Source: Fodinicola feengrottensis (GTDB lineage Bacteria; Actinomycetota; Actinomycetes; Mycobacteriales; HKI-0501). Taken from it: DNA of 64,000 bases. Below, piece by piece: positions 30,213 to 40,092 of this stretch. Both the position numbers and the translations under genes were made by a program. The stretch lies in the NCBI RefSeq assembly GCF_010993775.1, contig NZ_WOTO01000010.1:111132-175131 (forward strand). Reading direction: 5' to 3'. The stretch's first letter is position 1. Every line of letters begins with the position of its first letter. The notes below the pieces were generated by a model. It saw only the letters and a list, made by a program, of their open reading frames with translations, searched no databases and had not been told where the DNA came from.

Positions 30213-31015
30213 GACATCCGCCCGGTGGCTTCGATGATGCGGCGGCTCCACCTCAGGCCGGCGTACTGCAGCAGCACGGCGGCCACGCAGCAGCCGGCAC
30301 CCACCGGCGTGTGCAGGAGCACGTCCAGCGGGTCCGCGGACAGGCCGTAGCCCATCGCGACCCCGACCGCCGGCAACAGGGCGAGCAACCGGGAGGTGGT
30401 GGCCGCTCCGGCTGCCTCAGCGGCCGTACGGGCCCGGCGGCGGCGGGTCGCGCCCAAGTCGGTCTCCAGCCGATCCAGGACAGTCGCGAGGGCCGCGCCG
30501 GTGGACTCGGCGACCTGCCACGCGGCGGCGAGCCTGGCCGCCGGTTCGTCACCGGACGACCGCGCGGCGGTTCGAAGGGCAGCCGGGGAGGCGGCGATCG
30601 CCGGGTTCAGAAGCCCGGCTTGGACGACCGCCTCGGACGGGCTCGATCCCGCTCGGAGGTCGGCGGCGAGGCCAGCCAACGCGGATTCCAGCCTGTTCCG
30701 CTCGGCTTCGGTCGCCCGGCGGATCGTCCGGTCCAGGCCGGCCTTGGCCGCCAGCGCGGCATAGACACCACCGCACAGGGCCGCCACCGGCCCTTGCCAG
30801 AGCAGCGCGATCATCGCACCGAGAGCGGCCATCACCAGGGTCGTCCGCCTTGGCGCGTCGACCCATCGGGCCGAGATCGCCGGCAGCGACAACCTCGGTC
30901 CCGCGAACGGTCGAGCACGCCCGGAGACAAACTCCAGCCGGCGGGCCGCCGAGCGGTTCGGCCACATCAGCACCAAGGCCGCCGCCAGCAGCGCGGCGAC
31001 GCAGATGGCGGTCAT
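30209..31015 (-). CDS. tadB: Type II secretion F-domain membrane protein (TadB)
   Basis: 268 aa from ATG 31015 (MTAICVAALLAAALVLMW). N-terminal helices, RRTTLVMAALGAMIALLWQG, then the T2SSF core: ESALAGLAADLRAGSSPSEAV, AARLAAAWQVAESTGAALA, LDRLETDLGATRRRRARTAA. Two closing helices include LLALLPAVGVAMGYGLSADP. Platform protein of the Tad secretion machine. The frame stays open upstream to 31252 but that stretch (31016-31304, between this gene and tadA) lacks family similarity and a ribosome site; I see no gene in it. Confidence 0.86.
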   Translation of the reverse strand: MTAICVAALLAAALVLMWPNRSAARRLEFVSGRARPFAGPRLSLPAISARWVDAPRRTTLVMAALGAMIALLWQGPVAALCGGVYAALAAKAGLDRTIRRATEAERNRLESALAGLAADLRAGSSPSEAVVQAGLLNPAIAASPAALRTAARSSGDEPAARLAAAWQVAESTGAALATVLDRLETDLGATRRRRARTAAEAAGAATTSRLLALLPAVGVAMGYGLSADPLDVLLHTPVGAGCCVAAVLLQYAGLRWSRRIIEATGRMS

Positions 31016-31304
31016 CACCACACCCCCGAACCACAACAGGCGTGATGCTCCCCGCAGAAGGCCGACATGAGACGGACCTCCGGCCCCTGGCCGAGCCAGC
31101 GGCAGCGCCGAAGTTTTCCGGCGGCTGAGCTGCCGGACCACACCACCATGGGCAGATCGGCGACAGTTGGCCGGCCGACCAGCGGGCAGCGGCCGGACGC
31201 CACCCGAGCCAGGCCCAGCGGCGTACGCGGCGATGACAGTCGGCAAAGGCACCGAGCGGCCAACGCCTCACCAGCGGCCCTCCTGGCCACTACCGGACGG
31301 ACGT

Positions 31305-32918
31305 TCATGGCCGCACCACCGGACACGCGTCGGGGCCGAGACGGTCGGCGAGCAGGTGCCGAAGCAGCGACCAGCCGGCGGCCGGACCTGAGTCATGGCG
31401 CCACGCCGGGATCACCTCGGCGCGACCGGTGGCCGAGTTCTGCTCCAGCACGCACACCGCGTCGACCACTCGCAGTCCACCACGGCGGACCAGGTGGACC
31501 AGGCATCGCACCGCCGGGAGCAACTGGGCATGCATCGCATCGCGGCCGAGGCCGCCGAGGGCGGCCAGCGCCTCCAGCCGGGCCGGCGCATCGTGGGCGG
31601 CGTTGGCGTGCAGCGTGCCGGCGCCGCCGTCGTGGCCGGTGTTGAGCGCGGTCAGCAAGTCGACGACCTCCGGGCCGCGGCATTCGCCGACCACGATGCG
31701 GTCCGGGCGCATCCGCAGCGCCTGCCGGACCAGGTCCCGCAGGGTGATCTCGCCGACCCCTTCGGCGTTCGGCGGGCGGCCCTGCAAGGAGACCACGTGC
31801 GGATGCACCGGGCGCAGCTCAGCGGCGTCTTCGACCACCAGGATCCGCTCGGCGGCGGCGACCTCGCCGAGCAAACGAATTGAGCAGGGTGGTTTGCCTG
31901 CCTGAGCCGGTGCCGCCGGTGATCAGGAAGGCGAGTCGCGCTCGTACGACAGCGCGCAGCAGGCCGACCGACACCTCGGTCAGCGCGCCGCGCTCGCGCA
32001 GGTCTTCCAGGGTGAACGCGGTCGGTCGGAAGGTCCGCAGGGACAGGCAGACTCCCTGACCGGAGATCGGCGGCAGCACCGCGTGCAGTCGGGTGCCATC
32101 AGGCAGGCGACCGTCGACGCACGGGTTCGCGTCGTCCAGCCGGCGCCCGCAACTGGAAGCCAGCCGCTGCGCGAACCGCCGCAACCCGTCCTCACTGGCG
32201 AGGTCGTCGCCGCCGATGCCTTCGGCCAGCACCAGGCCCTGACCGCGGTCGACCCACACCTGCGCGGCACCGTTGACCAGCACGTCGGTGACTTCCGGGT
32301 CGGCCAGCAGATCCTGCAGCGGACCCGCGCCGGCGATGTGTGAGCGGAGCCGGCCGGCCAGTTCCAGGACCCCACGGTCGGTGAGCGCCACGCCCTCCTC
32401 CCGCCCGCACCGCAGCGGCCACGTTGCCGGCGCTCGGATCGCGCCGGTCCGCCACCAACCGGCGGCGCACCCGGCCCACCAGCGTCGGCCCCACTTCGGC
32501 CATCGACTCGCGTCGTCCCCACACCGCCGCCAGCTCGGCGACCCGCCCGGGAACGGCGGCAAGCGGACCAGTGGCAGCAGACCAGGGCCGGTCGGCTGCC
32601 GACACCACCGCTGGCCGCGGCACCGCGGCCAGCGGCTCTGAGCCCGAACGCGGCACCGCCTCCGCCCGCGGCCCGCCCAGAGCCGATCCCAGCTCAGGAC
32701 GCACGACAGCAACCGGCCGGACACCCCGCGGCACGTCACCGAGCGGCTGCACGGATGCCAGCATCGGGGCAGCACGGGCAGCGGCCGCCGGGGCCGGCGG
32801 ACGGACGGCGGCGGACGGCGCGGACTGGCCGGTGGGCACGGCGGTCAGGTGCGGGCCATGGAACCGGGCGGAGGGAGGCGAGCAGCCGAGCCGAAACCGG
32901 ATCCAGCGGCGCGGTCAT
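31305..32918 (-). CDS. tadA: TadA/CpaF-family secretion ATPase, two or three apparent frameshifts
   Basis: Powers assembly of Tad/Flp pili from the cytoplasmic face. Begins MTAPLDPVSARLLASLRP at 32918, overlapping the CpaE-like stop by ATGA. A low-complexity Ala/Pro linker is followed by the CpaF core: GPLQDLLADPEVTDVLVNG, VWVDRGQGL, RLDDANPCVDGRLPDGTRLH, the P-loop region ITGGTGSGRQTTLLNS, ILVVEDAAELRP, LRMRPDRIVVGECRGPEV and GTLHANAAHDAPARLE. The P-loop reads GSGRQTT rather than GSGKTT, next to an apparent 4-base duplication (AGGCAGGC), probably a base error. Frames switch near 32400 and 31880 and probably near 32850. Confidence 0.86.
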
Positions 32919-34030
32919 GCCGCCACCTCCATCGGGAGCATGTCCAGCGTCGACAGGAGGGAGCGGCAGACCTCGGCGAGTGGACCGGCACCGCGGCCGG
33001 CTGGCGGCTCGCCGCGTTCCAGCGCGGCGGCCAGGCCCGGCTCGGGACGCAACACGCCAGCCAGTGGAAGTCCGAGTGCCCGGCCAAGATCGCGCGAGCG
33101 CAGGCCGGCCGGCGCGGGGCCGCGGACCACCACCCGAAGGTCGGAACAGTGCGGCTGGACGACTTTCGCCATCCGGGCGGCGGCGGCCGCGCAGCCACGC
33201 ACCTCGGCCGGCACCACCAGCAACACTGTGTCGCTGGCCTGCACCGCGGCCGTGGTCGCCTCGTCTGGCCGCCGCGGCAGGTCGACCACCACCAGGTCCC
33301 GGCCACGGCGGCCGGCCTCCAGGACGGCTCGTACGGCGGCGGGGTCGACCTCCAGCACATCGCTGCGGTCCCACGAGAGCACACAGAGCTCGCCGACCCG
33401 CGGCAGCGCCTTGAGCAGGCTGGGTGCGTTGAGCCGCCCGCCGGGTGGCTGGCCGGTCAGGTCCGGCCAGCGCAGACCCGCGGTTTCCTCACCGCCCAGC
33501 GCCAGGTCGATGCCGCCGCCAAGCGGGTCCGCGTCGACCAGCAGCGGCCGCAGCCCGGCTCGGAGGGCGGTGACGGCGAGACCAGCGGCCAGCACTGTCG
33601 CGCCGGCGCCACCGCGGCCACCGACCACCGAGACCACCCGGCCGTCCGCGGAGGGGCCGGCGGAAATGGCCGCCATCCGGTCCACCAGCCAGCTCTGCGA
33701 GGCCGGCAGCGGCATCACGTGGTCGGCGCCAAGCCGAGCGGCTGCGTCCCAGGCGCGGCTGTCGTCCGTACGATCGGTGACCACCACGACCTGTTCGCGG
33801 CGCGGGAACCTGGCCTCCGCACACAGTTCGGCTGCGGTGGCGTCCAACACCACCAGCGGCGCCGACTTCCAGTGCGGCAGCGCGGCGGGCGCATCCCGCA
33901 CGACATCGGTCTCGGTGCACGCGGCCGCGGCCAGCCGGAGCATGTCGTCGAGCAGCGCGGAGCTCTCGAAAACCAGCAGCGGGCGGTGGGTCAGCTCGGT
34001 CAGCCAGGGATCGGCGGTTCGGCGAGGCAC
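32915..34030 (-). CDS. CpaE/MinD-like ATPase (Ssd, septum-site type) of the Tad cluster
   Basis: About 371 aa. GTG at 34030 has GGAGAG six bases upstream; the open frame extends to 34183 but without a ribosome site. N-terminal half is receiver-like (RPLLVFESSALLDDML, VVVVTDRTDDSRAW). The C-terminal half is ParA/MinD-like with a deviant Walker A (GGRGGAGATVLA, no Lys), LLVDADPLGGGIDL and RDLVVVDLPRRPDEAT. This is the usual form of actinobacterial CpaE/Ssd proteins, thought to place Tad machines or influence septum formation. Heads the minus-strand Tad operon (tadA overlaps its stop). Confidence 0.83.
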   Translation of the reverse strand: MPRRTADPWLTELTHRPLLVFESSALLDDMLRLAAAACTETDVVRDAPAALPHWKSAPLVVLDATAAELCAEARFPRREQVVVVTDRTDDSRAWDAAARLGADHVMPLPASQSWLVDRMAAISAGPSADGRVVSVVGGRGGAGATVLAAGLAVTALRAGLRPLLVDADPLGGGIDLALGGEETAGLRWPDLTGQPPGGRLNAPSLLKALPRVGELCVLSWDRSDVLEVDPAAVRAVLEAGRRGRDLVVVDLPRRPDEATTAAVQASDTVLLVVPAEVRGCAAAAARMAKVVQPHCSDLRVVVRGPAPAGLRSRDLGRALGLPLAGVLRPEPGLAAALERGEPPAGRGAGPLAEVCRSLLSTLDMLPMEVAA

Positions 34031-34200
34031 GGCACTCTCCAGCACAGACGGGGTCGGGTGGCACTGCGCCCAGCCTCGCCGGATCCGCACCCATCGAACG
34101 TCGCCCGACCCGAATCTGTGGACGACCAACCCGACTGGGGATAACCCCTCCCCAGCCAAAATCTGTGCTACGACCCCCGTCACTCACCGTGCCCGCCCCC

Positions 34201-34257
34201 TTGACCGCATCGACGCGATGCGCGCGCCAAACGCGCGCATCGCGTCGATGCGGTCAA
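34201..34257. repeat. Perfect 26-bp inverted repeat
   Basis: Left arm 34201-34226 (TTGACCGCATCGACGCGATG then CGCGCG), 5-base loop CCAAA, right arm 34232-34257 exactly complementary. Each arm is itself near-palindromic (GCATCGACGCGATGC). A C5 run precedes and a G5 run follows the pair. Could be a terminator, a protein-binding cruciform or a mobile palindrome. Confidence 0.75.
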
Positions 34258-34298
34258 GAAAAGGGGGTAGGGAAGTGACAGAGAGTGGGGAGAAAGGC

Positions 34299-34331
34299 GA
34301 CGACCCCCGCCGGGGGGTGACGGGGGTCGTC
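34299..34331. repeat. 11-bp inverted repeat hairpin
   Basis: GACGACCCCCG (34299-34309) and CGGGGGTCGTC (34321-34331) pair perfectly around an 11-base G-rich loop. No T run follows on either strand. Confidence 0.5.
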
Positions 34332-34546
34332 TGGGGGTCCGACTCCGGGGGGGGCCGAGCCGGACCCACTCGGCGATTGCTGGGGGAAGCATCGCCGAGG
34401 GATCAACGGGGCCAGGGCTGGCTAATGCCAGACCAATGCCCCAGCGCGGATACTAATACCGCATCACGGTCTGTGGTGGCATAAAACCGAACTGTGTCCT
34501 GGTGGCTGAAGTAACAACACTGGACCCCGACGTTTACGATCTTCGC

Positions 34547-35323
34547 ATGGGGCGCACCGCCGCGTTCTTCGATCTCGACAAGACGGTGATCGCGAAGTCG
34601 AGCGTGCTGGCCTTTGGCCGCGCGTTCTACAAGGGTGGCCTGATCACCCGCCGGATGGTCGCCCAAGGCGCGTTTGCCCAGTTCCGGTACGTGTTGCGAG
34701 GGACCACCAGCAACCAGATGGAAGAGGTCAAGAACCGGCTCGCGGCGCTTTGCGAGGGTTGGTCGGTCGACCAGGTGAGCGCCATCATTGCCGGATCGTT
34801 ACAGGATCGCATCGCTCCAATCGTGTACGCGGAAGCCGCCGCACTCATCGAGGAGCACCGGGCCGCCGGGCGGGACGTGGTGATCGTCTCTTCGGCGGGG
34901 GCCGAGGTGGTCCGGCCCATTGCCGCCATGCTAGGAGTCGAGCACGTGGTGGCCACCGAGCTGGCGATCGCGGACGGCCGCTACACCGGCGAAGTGCTCA
35001 CCTATCCGGCCGGCGAGGGCAAGGTCGAGGCGATGGTACGGATCGCCGAAGCTGCCGGCTATCGCCTCGAGGACTGCTACGCGTACAGCGACTCGATCAC
35101 CGACGTACCGATGCTGGCGGCGGTCGGCCATCCGACCGCGGTCAACCCGGACAAGGAGTTGCGCGCGGTGGCCGCCCACCGCGGCTGGCCGGTACGGGAT
35201 TTTCGGAAGCCCAAAAAGAGCGGTCCGACCAGCCGACAAATCGCCCTCGGCAGCGCCGCGGTGGCGGTCGGCGTGCTGCTCGGCTGGCTCTGGTTCGGCC
35301 GCCACGACGACCCCGACAACTGA
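34547..35323 (+). CDS. HAD-superfamily IB hydrolase (SerB-like) with C-terminal membrane helix
   Basis: About 258 aa. Starts MGRTAAFFDLDKTVIAKSS: motif I DLDKT. Motif II is in VVIVSSAG, the Lys is in AGEGKVEAM, and motif III is YAYSDSITDVPMLAAVG. HAD-IB enzymes of this kind are phosphatases related to phosphoserine phosphatase and to actinobacterial lysophospholipid phosphatases. The end has a basic stretch (FRKPKKSGPTSRQ) followed by a hydrophobic helix AVAVGVLLGWLWFG, so it may be membrane-tethered. Start could be the GTG at 34502; neither has a strong ribosome site. This gene usually sits between the Tad cluster and acs in actinomycetes. Confidence 0.87.
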   Translation: MGRTAAFFDLDKTVIAKSSVLAFGRAFYKGGLITRRMVAQGAFAQFRYVLRGTTSNQMEEVKNRLAALCEGWSVDQVSAIIAGSLQDRIAPIVYAEAAALIEEHRAAGRDVVIVSSAGAEVVRPIAAMLGVEHVVATELAIADGRYTGEVLTYPAGEGKVEAMVRIAEAAGYRLEDCYAYSDSITDVPMLAAVGHPTAVNPDKELRAVAAHRGWPVRDFRKPKKSGPTSRQIALGSAAVAVGVLLGWLWFGRHDDPDN

Positions 35324-35611
35324 ATCGGTTTGGAAAGATAACCCGCTGGTAGGGGTTCCGTAGCACACCGTAGAAGGCGTACAAAAACACCACGGACTTC
35401 TTGAGCGAGCGGGCTGGTTCCCCTCCTTGCAAGGGCTCCGGGCACGAACACCGGGCACCCACGCGCGACCGGCCGCGAAACGGCTACTTGGTGGCGGGAC
35501 TTTCTAGCCCCGCTATCGAAAAGAAGGTGCACGCCTGATAACTCGATTGTTCGTGCGCGGCGGCGCCCCAGACGGGGCGCCGTCTTTATGTCCGCACCAA
35601 CTCGCACAGCA
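35324..35611. other. Unexplained transcribed-looking gap ending in a terminator
   Basis: 288 bases after the HAD stop. No gene supported. The rho-independent terminator lies some 240 bases past the HAD stop, leaving room for a long 3' UTR or a small RNA. A weak TTG-started frame (about 35400-35540, ending EKKVHA) exists without family support. Confidence 0.4.
35561..35587 (+). terminator. Rho-independent terminator
   Basis: CGGCGCCCC and GGGGCGCCG form a 9-bp stem with loop AGAC, followed by TCTTT. Ends plus-strand transcription before the converging Fic-like gene. Confidence 0.85.
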
Positions 35612-36357
35612 CTAGACCAGGTCACAGATAGCGCGGCCCTCAGCGGCCCCGGCGGCGATGGCCGCGCAACAGTGCCGAAGCCACGCTCGTACGCCATCGG
35701 CCGTCCCGGTCGCGTAGGTCGCGGCCGCCCCTCGATACTCGGGCTCACGGGCGAAATGCCCGGCATCGGGTACGGACACCGCCTTCGGATCCAGCCCGCG
35801 CTGCACGAGTACGAGCCGGCCAGCGGCCCTCGCGACCAGCCCGTTCGGCCCTGGGAACGGCTTCATGGCCAGCAACTCGCCTTGGACGACCGCGGACACA
35901 ATCACCGCCGGCACCTCGGTCGGCCCAGTCAGCAGGTCCATAAGAGCATCCAGCCTGGCCGGTTCTTCGAAATCCGGACGACCAAGCCGGGACTCCTCGA
36001 CGGTGTCCCGAGCGGCCAGCAGGTGCAGGCGGGCGAGCACCTGGCGAGGCGCCACCGCCCACGTATCCACCAGGGACCCCCCAGCGCCCCGCTGACCCGC
36101 AATGCGCCCTGGACGACCGTGTTCGTGACGGCCCCCGCCCGGACGGCCTCCAGGTCGTACGCGGCACCCTCCAGCGCCGCCGACGCGTGCGCCCCACGAA
36201 GGGCGGCCTCGGCGCTGACCGGTGCGGAGTTGCGCCGCAACCGGTTGTGCGCCAGCAGCCGGTCGATCTCCTCGCGCGCCTGCTCGGCCGCCTCGGCCAC
36301 TCCGGTCAGGTCCATAAGTGGCATCAGCACATCGGTCACGACCGGTGAGTCTGCCAC
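35612..36357 (-). CDS. Fic-domain-like protein with degenerate active-site motif
   Basis: About 248 aa after joining two frames near 36080. N-terminal helices include TDVLMPLMDLTGVAEAAEQA, EIDRLLAHNRLRR and AALRGAHASAALEGAAYDLE; the last resembles the Fic-type inhibitory-helix region. The expected HPFxxGNGR loop reads KPFPGPNGLVARAAGRLVL, so the catalytic His is Lys and the Gly-Asn-Gly-Arg loop is altered. AMP-transfer is therefore doubtful. Such degenerate Fic-like proteins sit next to acs in several actinomycetes. GTG start at 36357 overlaps one arm of a 15-bp inverted repeat and has no clear ribosome site. Function unknown. Confidence 0.65.
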
Positions 36358-36366
36358 TTATGGACC
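36309..36366. promoter_or_regulatory. 15-bp perfect inverted repeat at the Fic-like gene start
   Basis: GGTCCATAAGTGGCA (36309-36323) and TGCCACTTATGGACC (36352-36366), 28 bases apart, with a nearly concentric inner palindrome CGGTC-AC-GACCG (36333-36344). The right arm covers the GTG start. In the divergent gap with acs, it could be an operator controlling one or both genes. Confidence 0.5.
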
Positions 36367-36450
36367 GAGCCACCTGGCCTGATGGCGTCAGACCAGCCAG
36401 GTGACTAGGTTTTTGGAGAGAAACCCGCATGCGAACGCCGGAGGAGATAC

Positions 36451-38421
36451 ATGAGTTCGCCCGAAAATCCAGCCCTCTCGAACCTGCTGCACGAAACGCG
36501 ACGGTTTGAGCCGCCGGCCGCTCTGGCCGCCGGCGCCAACGTCAAGGCGGAGGCGTACGAGCAGGCCAGCGCGGATCGGCTGGCGTTCTGGGAGGAGCAG
36601 GCGCGCCGCCTGGAGTGGGGCCAGGAGTGGGATCAGACGCTGGAGTGGAACCCGCCCTTCGCGAAGTGGTTCGTCGGCGGCAAGCTGAACGTCTCGGTGA
36701 ACTGCCTGGACCGGCACGTGGCGGCCGGCCGCGGCGACAAGATCGCGCTGCTCTGGGAAGGCGAGCCCGGCGACACCCGCGAGATCACGTACGCGGAGCT
36801 GCTCAAAGAGGTCAGCAAGACCGCCAACGCGCTGACCGAGCTGGGTGTGCACGGTGACCGGGTGATGATCTACCTGCCGATGATCCCGGAGGCGGTGATC
36901 GCCTTCCTGGCCTGCGCTCGGATCGGTGCCCCGCATTCGGTGGTTTTCGGCGGTTTCTCCGCGGACAGCCTGCGTAACCGGATCAACGACGCCGCCGCCA
37001 AGGTGGTCATCACCGCCGACGGTGGCTATCGGCGCGGCAAGCCCAGCGGCCTCAAGGCCAACGTCGACGAGGCCATCACCGACACCAGCATCGAGACCGT
37101 CCTGGTGGTCAGGCGTACGAACCAGGAAGTCGACTGGACCGAAGGCCGCGACCACTGGTGGCACGACGTTGTCGACCACCAGCCGGAAACGCACCAGCCG
37201 GAGATGTTCGACGCCGAGCACCCGCTTTTCATTCTCTACACCTCTGGTACGACCGCGAAGCCCAAGGGAATCCTGCACACGTCCGGCGGTTACCTGACCC
37301 AGGCGTCGTACACGCACCACGCGGTTTTCGACCACAAACCGGAAACAGACATTTACTGGTGTGCGGCCGACGTCGGCTGGGTGACCGGGCACAGTTACAT
37401 CGTCTACGGCCCACTTTCCAACGGGGCCACCGAAGTTATTTACGAAGGCACCCCGGACACCCCGCATCAGGGCCGGTTCTGGGAGATCATCCAGAAGTAC
37501 GGCGTGACCATTCTCTACACCGCGCCGACCACGATTCGTACGTTTATGAAGTGGGGCCAGGACATCCCGGCCAAGTACGACCTGTCCACGTTGCGGGTGC
37601 TCGGAAGTGTCGGCGAGCCGATCAACCCGGAGGCCTGGATCTGGTATCGGGACAACGTCGGACACGGCAACGCGCCGATCGTGGACACCTGGTGGCAGAC
37701 CGAAACCGGCGCGATCATGATCAGTCCGCTGCCCGGCGTGACCTCGACGAAACCGGGTTCGGCGCAGCGCGCGCTGCCGGGCATTTCCGCGGATGTCGTT
37801 GACGACACCGGAAAACCAGTGGGCAACGGCGGCGGTGGCTATCTCGTACTAACCGAGCCGTGGCCGCCGGCCATGCTCCGGACGATCTGGGGCGACGACG
37901 AGCGGTTCAAGGACACGTACTGGTCCCGTTTCCACGACCAGGGCTACTACTTCGCCGGCGATGGCGCGAAAAAGGACGAGGACGGCGACCTCTGGCTGCT
38001 CGGCCGAGTCGATGACGTGATGAACATTTCCGGCCACCGGATCTCCACCACCGAGGTGGAGTCGGCGCTGGTCTCGCACCCGAAGGTGGCCGAGGCAGCG
38101 GTGGTCGGCGCGACCGACCCGACCACCGGGCAGGCGATCGTGGCTTTCGTGATCCTGCGTGGAAATGCCGGCGAGGGCAGCGACGAACTGGTCGCGGAGC
38201 TGCGAAATCACGTGGCCAAGGAAATCGGTCCGATCGCGAAACCGCGGCAGATTCTGGTCGTACCAGAACTGCCCAAGACCCGCTCTGGCAAGATCATGCG
38301 CCGGCTTCTGCGCGATGTCGCGGAAAACCGGCAGATGGGCGATGTCACCACGCTCGCCGACCCGACCGTGATGAACCTCATTCGCGACGGCGTCGACACC
38401 GGCGCCGGCAAGGAGGACTGA
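36451..38421 (+). CDS. acs: Acetyl-CoA synthetase
   Basis: 656 aa, uninterrupted; ATG at 36451 after GGAGGAGAT. Activates acetate to acetyl-CoA via acetyl-AMP. Signatures: [19 protein letters not shown], the AMP-binding P-loop [41 protein letters not shown] and the C-terminal catalytic Lys in [14 protein letters not shown], the site acetylated by Gcn5-type enzymes in other bacteria. Length is that of bacterial Acs. Divergent from the Fic-like gene. Followed by a strong hairpin. Its intactness contrasts with the error-laden neighbours. Confidence 0.96.
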   Translation: MSSPENPALSNLLHETRRFEPPAALAAGANVKAEAYEQASADRLAFWEEQARRLEWGQEWDQTLEWNPPFAKWFVGGKLNVSVNCLDRHVAAGRGDKIALLWEGEPGDTREITYAELLKEVSKTANALTELGVHGDRVMIYLPMIPEAVIAFLACARIGAPHSVVFGGFSADSLRNRINDAAAKVVITADGGYRRGKPSGLKANVDEAITDTSIETVLVVRRTNQEVDWTEGRDHWWHDVVDHQPETHQPEMFDAEHPLFILYTSGTTAKPKGILHTSGGYLTQASYTHHAVFDHKPETDIYWCAADVGWVTGHSYIVYGPLSNGATEVIYEGTPDTPHQGRFWEIIQKYGVTILYTAPTTIRTFMKWGQDIPAKYDLSTLRVLGSVGEPINPEAWIWYRDNVGHGNAPIVDTWWQTETGAIMISPLPGVTSTKPGSAQRALPGISADVVDDTGKPVGNGGGGYLVLTEPWPPAMLRTIWGDDERFKDTYWSRFHDQGYYFAGDGAKKDEDGDLWLLGRVDDVMNISGHRISTTEVESALVSHPKVAEAAVVGATDPTTGQAIVAFVILRGNAGEGSDELVAELRNHVAKEIGPIAKPRQILVVPELPKTRSGKIMRRLLRDVAENRQMGDVTTLADPTVMNLIRDGVDTGAGKED

Positions 38422-38428
38422 CCCGCCG

Positions 38429-38468
38429 CCAGCGGGGCACCTCATTCGTCAGTGAGGTGCCCCGCTGG
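38429..38468 (+). terminator. Hairpin terminator of acs
   Basis: Perfect 16-bp stem CCAGCGGGGCACCTCA / TGAGGTGCCCCGCTGG, 8-base loop, 7 bases after the acs stop. No T tract, as is common in actinomycetes. Confidence 0.8.
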
Positions 38469-38521
38469 CATTCAGGCCCGGGCCAGTGTCTCCGGCCGCG
38501 TCCCGAGCGGCGAGATCCTAG

Positions 38522-39928
38522 TAGTACTTTGTTAGGTTGTTTCGGCGTGTCGAGTCGGAGTTTTTGTTGTTATTCGGGACAATGTGTGGCATGAACCTGA
38601 AGCGCGGGATTCGTCAGGATCTTGAGCGGTACGTGCTGGATGTTTTTGGCGCGTTGCCGCGTTCGGATCAGCGGGTGAAAGCGGGCGCGTATCTGCGTGG
38701 CGTGTTGACCGATGGTCGGCGTAAGTCGATGTGGCCGATGGCGGAGCGGGTCGGCGTGGACTACCAGCAGATTCAGCAGTTCGTGTCGTCCTCGACCTGG
38801 CCGGTGGAGCCGGTTCGCGCGCGAATCGCGCGGCTCGCCCAGGAGTTGTCGTCGACCCGGTGGCGTGGGTCGTGGACGACACCGGGTTTCCTAAGGACGG
38901 CAAGCATTCCCCGTGTGTGGCGCGGCAGTACAGCGGCAGCCTGGGCAAGGTCGGGAACTGCCAGGTCGCGCCCAGCCTTCACCTGGCCACCGACGTGGCG
39001 TCGGTACCCGTGAACTGGCGCTTGTTCGTGCCTGAGCGCTGGGGGACGACTCACTCGCCGACGACGGTGATGCCGAGACGGTCGCGGCGCGACGAGCCGC
39101 GGCGAAAATCCCGGCAACCGAACGACACCGGGAAAAATGGCGGATGGCACTGGAAATGATCGACGAAACAACGAAATGGGGCCTGCGCCCCGGCGTGATA
39201 TGCGCGGACCCCGGCTACGGTGACTGCGGCGATTTTCGCACGGCACTGACCGACCGTGGATTGTCTTATGTCGTCGGCGTCAAAGGTGACACCGGCGCGC
39301 ACGCCGTGGACACCGAACCCGATATGCCGCCCTATTCCGGGTCCGGTCGCCCGCCGACAGCCCGCTACCGCACCAAACCCCTCAGCCTCAAGCAACACGC
39401 GATACGTGCCTCAACCCAGGCCGCGCAGACGATCACCTGGCGCAAAGGCACCATCGGTCCACTTCGTTCCCGGTACGTCATCATCCAAGTCCGACCCGCC
39501 AACCGCCACATCCCCCGTCAATCGGACGGCACACTACCGATCACCTGGATGATCGCCGAATGGCCCCCAAAAGAAGAAGAACCCACAAAATACTGGCTAT
39601 CCAACCTCCACCCCAGCACCCGACCGAAAACCCTCGTGCAACTCGCAAAAATCCGCTGGCGCATCGAACACGACTACAGAGAACTCAAAACCGGACTCGG
39701 CCTCGACCACTTCGAAGGACGATCCTGGCTCGGCTGGCACCACCACGTCACCCTCACCAGCGCGGCACACCTGTTCATCACCAAAACCAGGCTCACCAAC
39801 CCAAAAGCACCAGCGCCGCCCCACCCCAACCCTTTACCAAATAATACGAGAAATCCAGCACATCCTCGCCACCTGGGCCGGCGCATGCCATACCTGCCAC
39901 CAAATTCTACGAACCTAACAAAGTACTA
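38522..39928 (+). mobile_element. IS701-family insertion sequence with CTAG target duplication
   Basis: 1,407 bp bounded by 17-bp perfect inverted repeats TAGTACTTTGTTAGGTT. It is flanked by CTAG on both sides (38518-38521 and 39929-39932), the 4-bp YTAR-type duplication characteristic of IS701. It carries one transposase gene, disrupted by apparent frameshifts. Inserted about 50 bases after the acs terminator. Confidence 0.9.
38591..39918 (+). pseudogene. IS701-type transposase, about three apparent frameshifts
   Basis: Begins MNLKRGIRQDLERYVLDVF and DYQQIQQFVSSSTWP, the opening of IS701 DDE transposases. The first catalytic Asp lies in VVDDTGFPKDGKHSPCVARQ; CADPGYGDCGDFR supplies the second and KIRWRIEHDYRELKTGLGL the Glu region. 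It ends IQHILATWAGACHTCHQIL with TAA at 39916. Frames switch near 38870, 39040 (G5 run) and 39830. About 430 aa when joined, the normal size. In a polished sequence it may prove intact; as given it is broken. Confidence 0.82.
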
Positions 39929-39932
39929 CTAG

Positions 39933-40092
39933 TGTCCTGCGTCTGAGGTTCGTTGCTTTATTCGGTGGTCCAGACGGTGATCTGAGCGCGCCGGAGGATC
40001 GTCCTCACACTGGTGCGTATGTGGGCGATTCTCCGGTGCTCTCAGTCGCCGTCTGGGCGCCGGAGAAAGTAGCGAACTTCGGGCGCAGGACA
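39933..40092. mobile_element. 160-bp hairpin MITE flanked by CTAG
   Basis: Ends TGTCCTGCGTCTGAGGTTCG and, on the other strand, TGTCCTGCGCCCGAAGTTCG match 22 of 27 terminal bases, and the similarity of the two arms continues inward (CCAGACGGTGATCTGAG against CCAGACGGCGACTGAG) so the element folds on itself nearly end to end. CTAG lies on both sides (39929-39932, shared with the IS, and 40093-40096). No coding capacity. Confidence 0.8.

Larger units (their letters stand above)
34031..34501. other. Intergenic region between the Tad operon and the HAD gene
   Basis: 470 bases without a supported gene. It must carry the promoter of the Tad operon. It contains a perfect 26-bp palindrome (34201-34257) and an 11-bp stem (34299-34331), described separately, plus several G and C runs. 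Confidence 0.6.

Noticed and set aside
35324..35611. tRNA, tmRNA or RNase P RNA
   Set aside because: No cloverleaf, CCA-type acceptor or conserved P/J elements could be found by eye.
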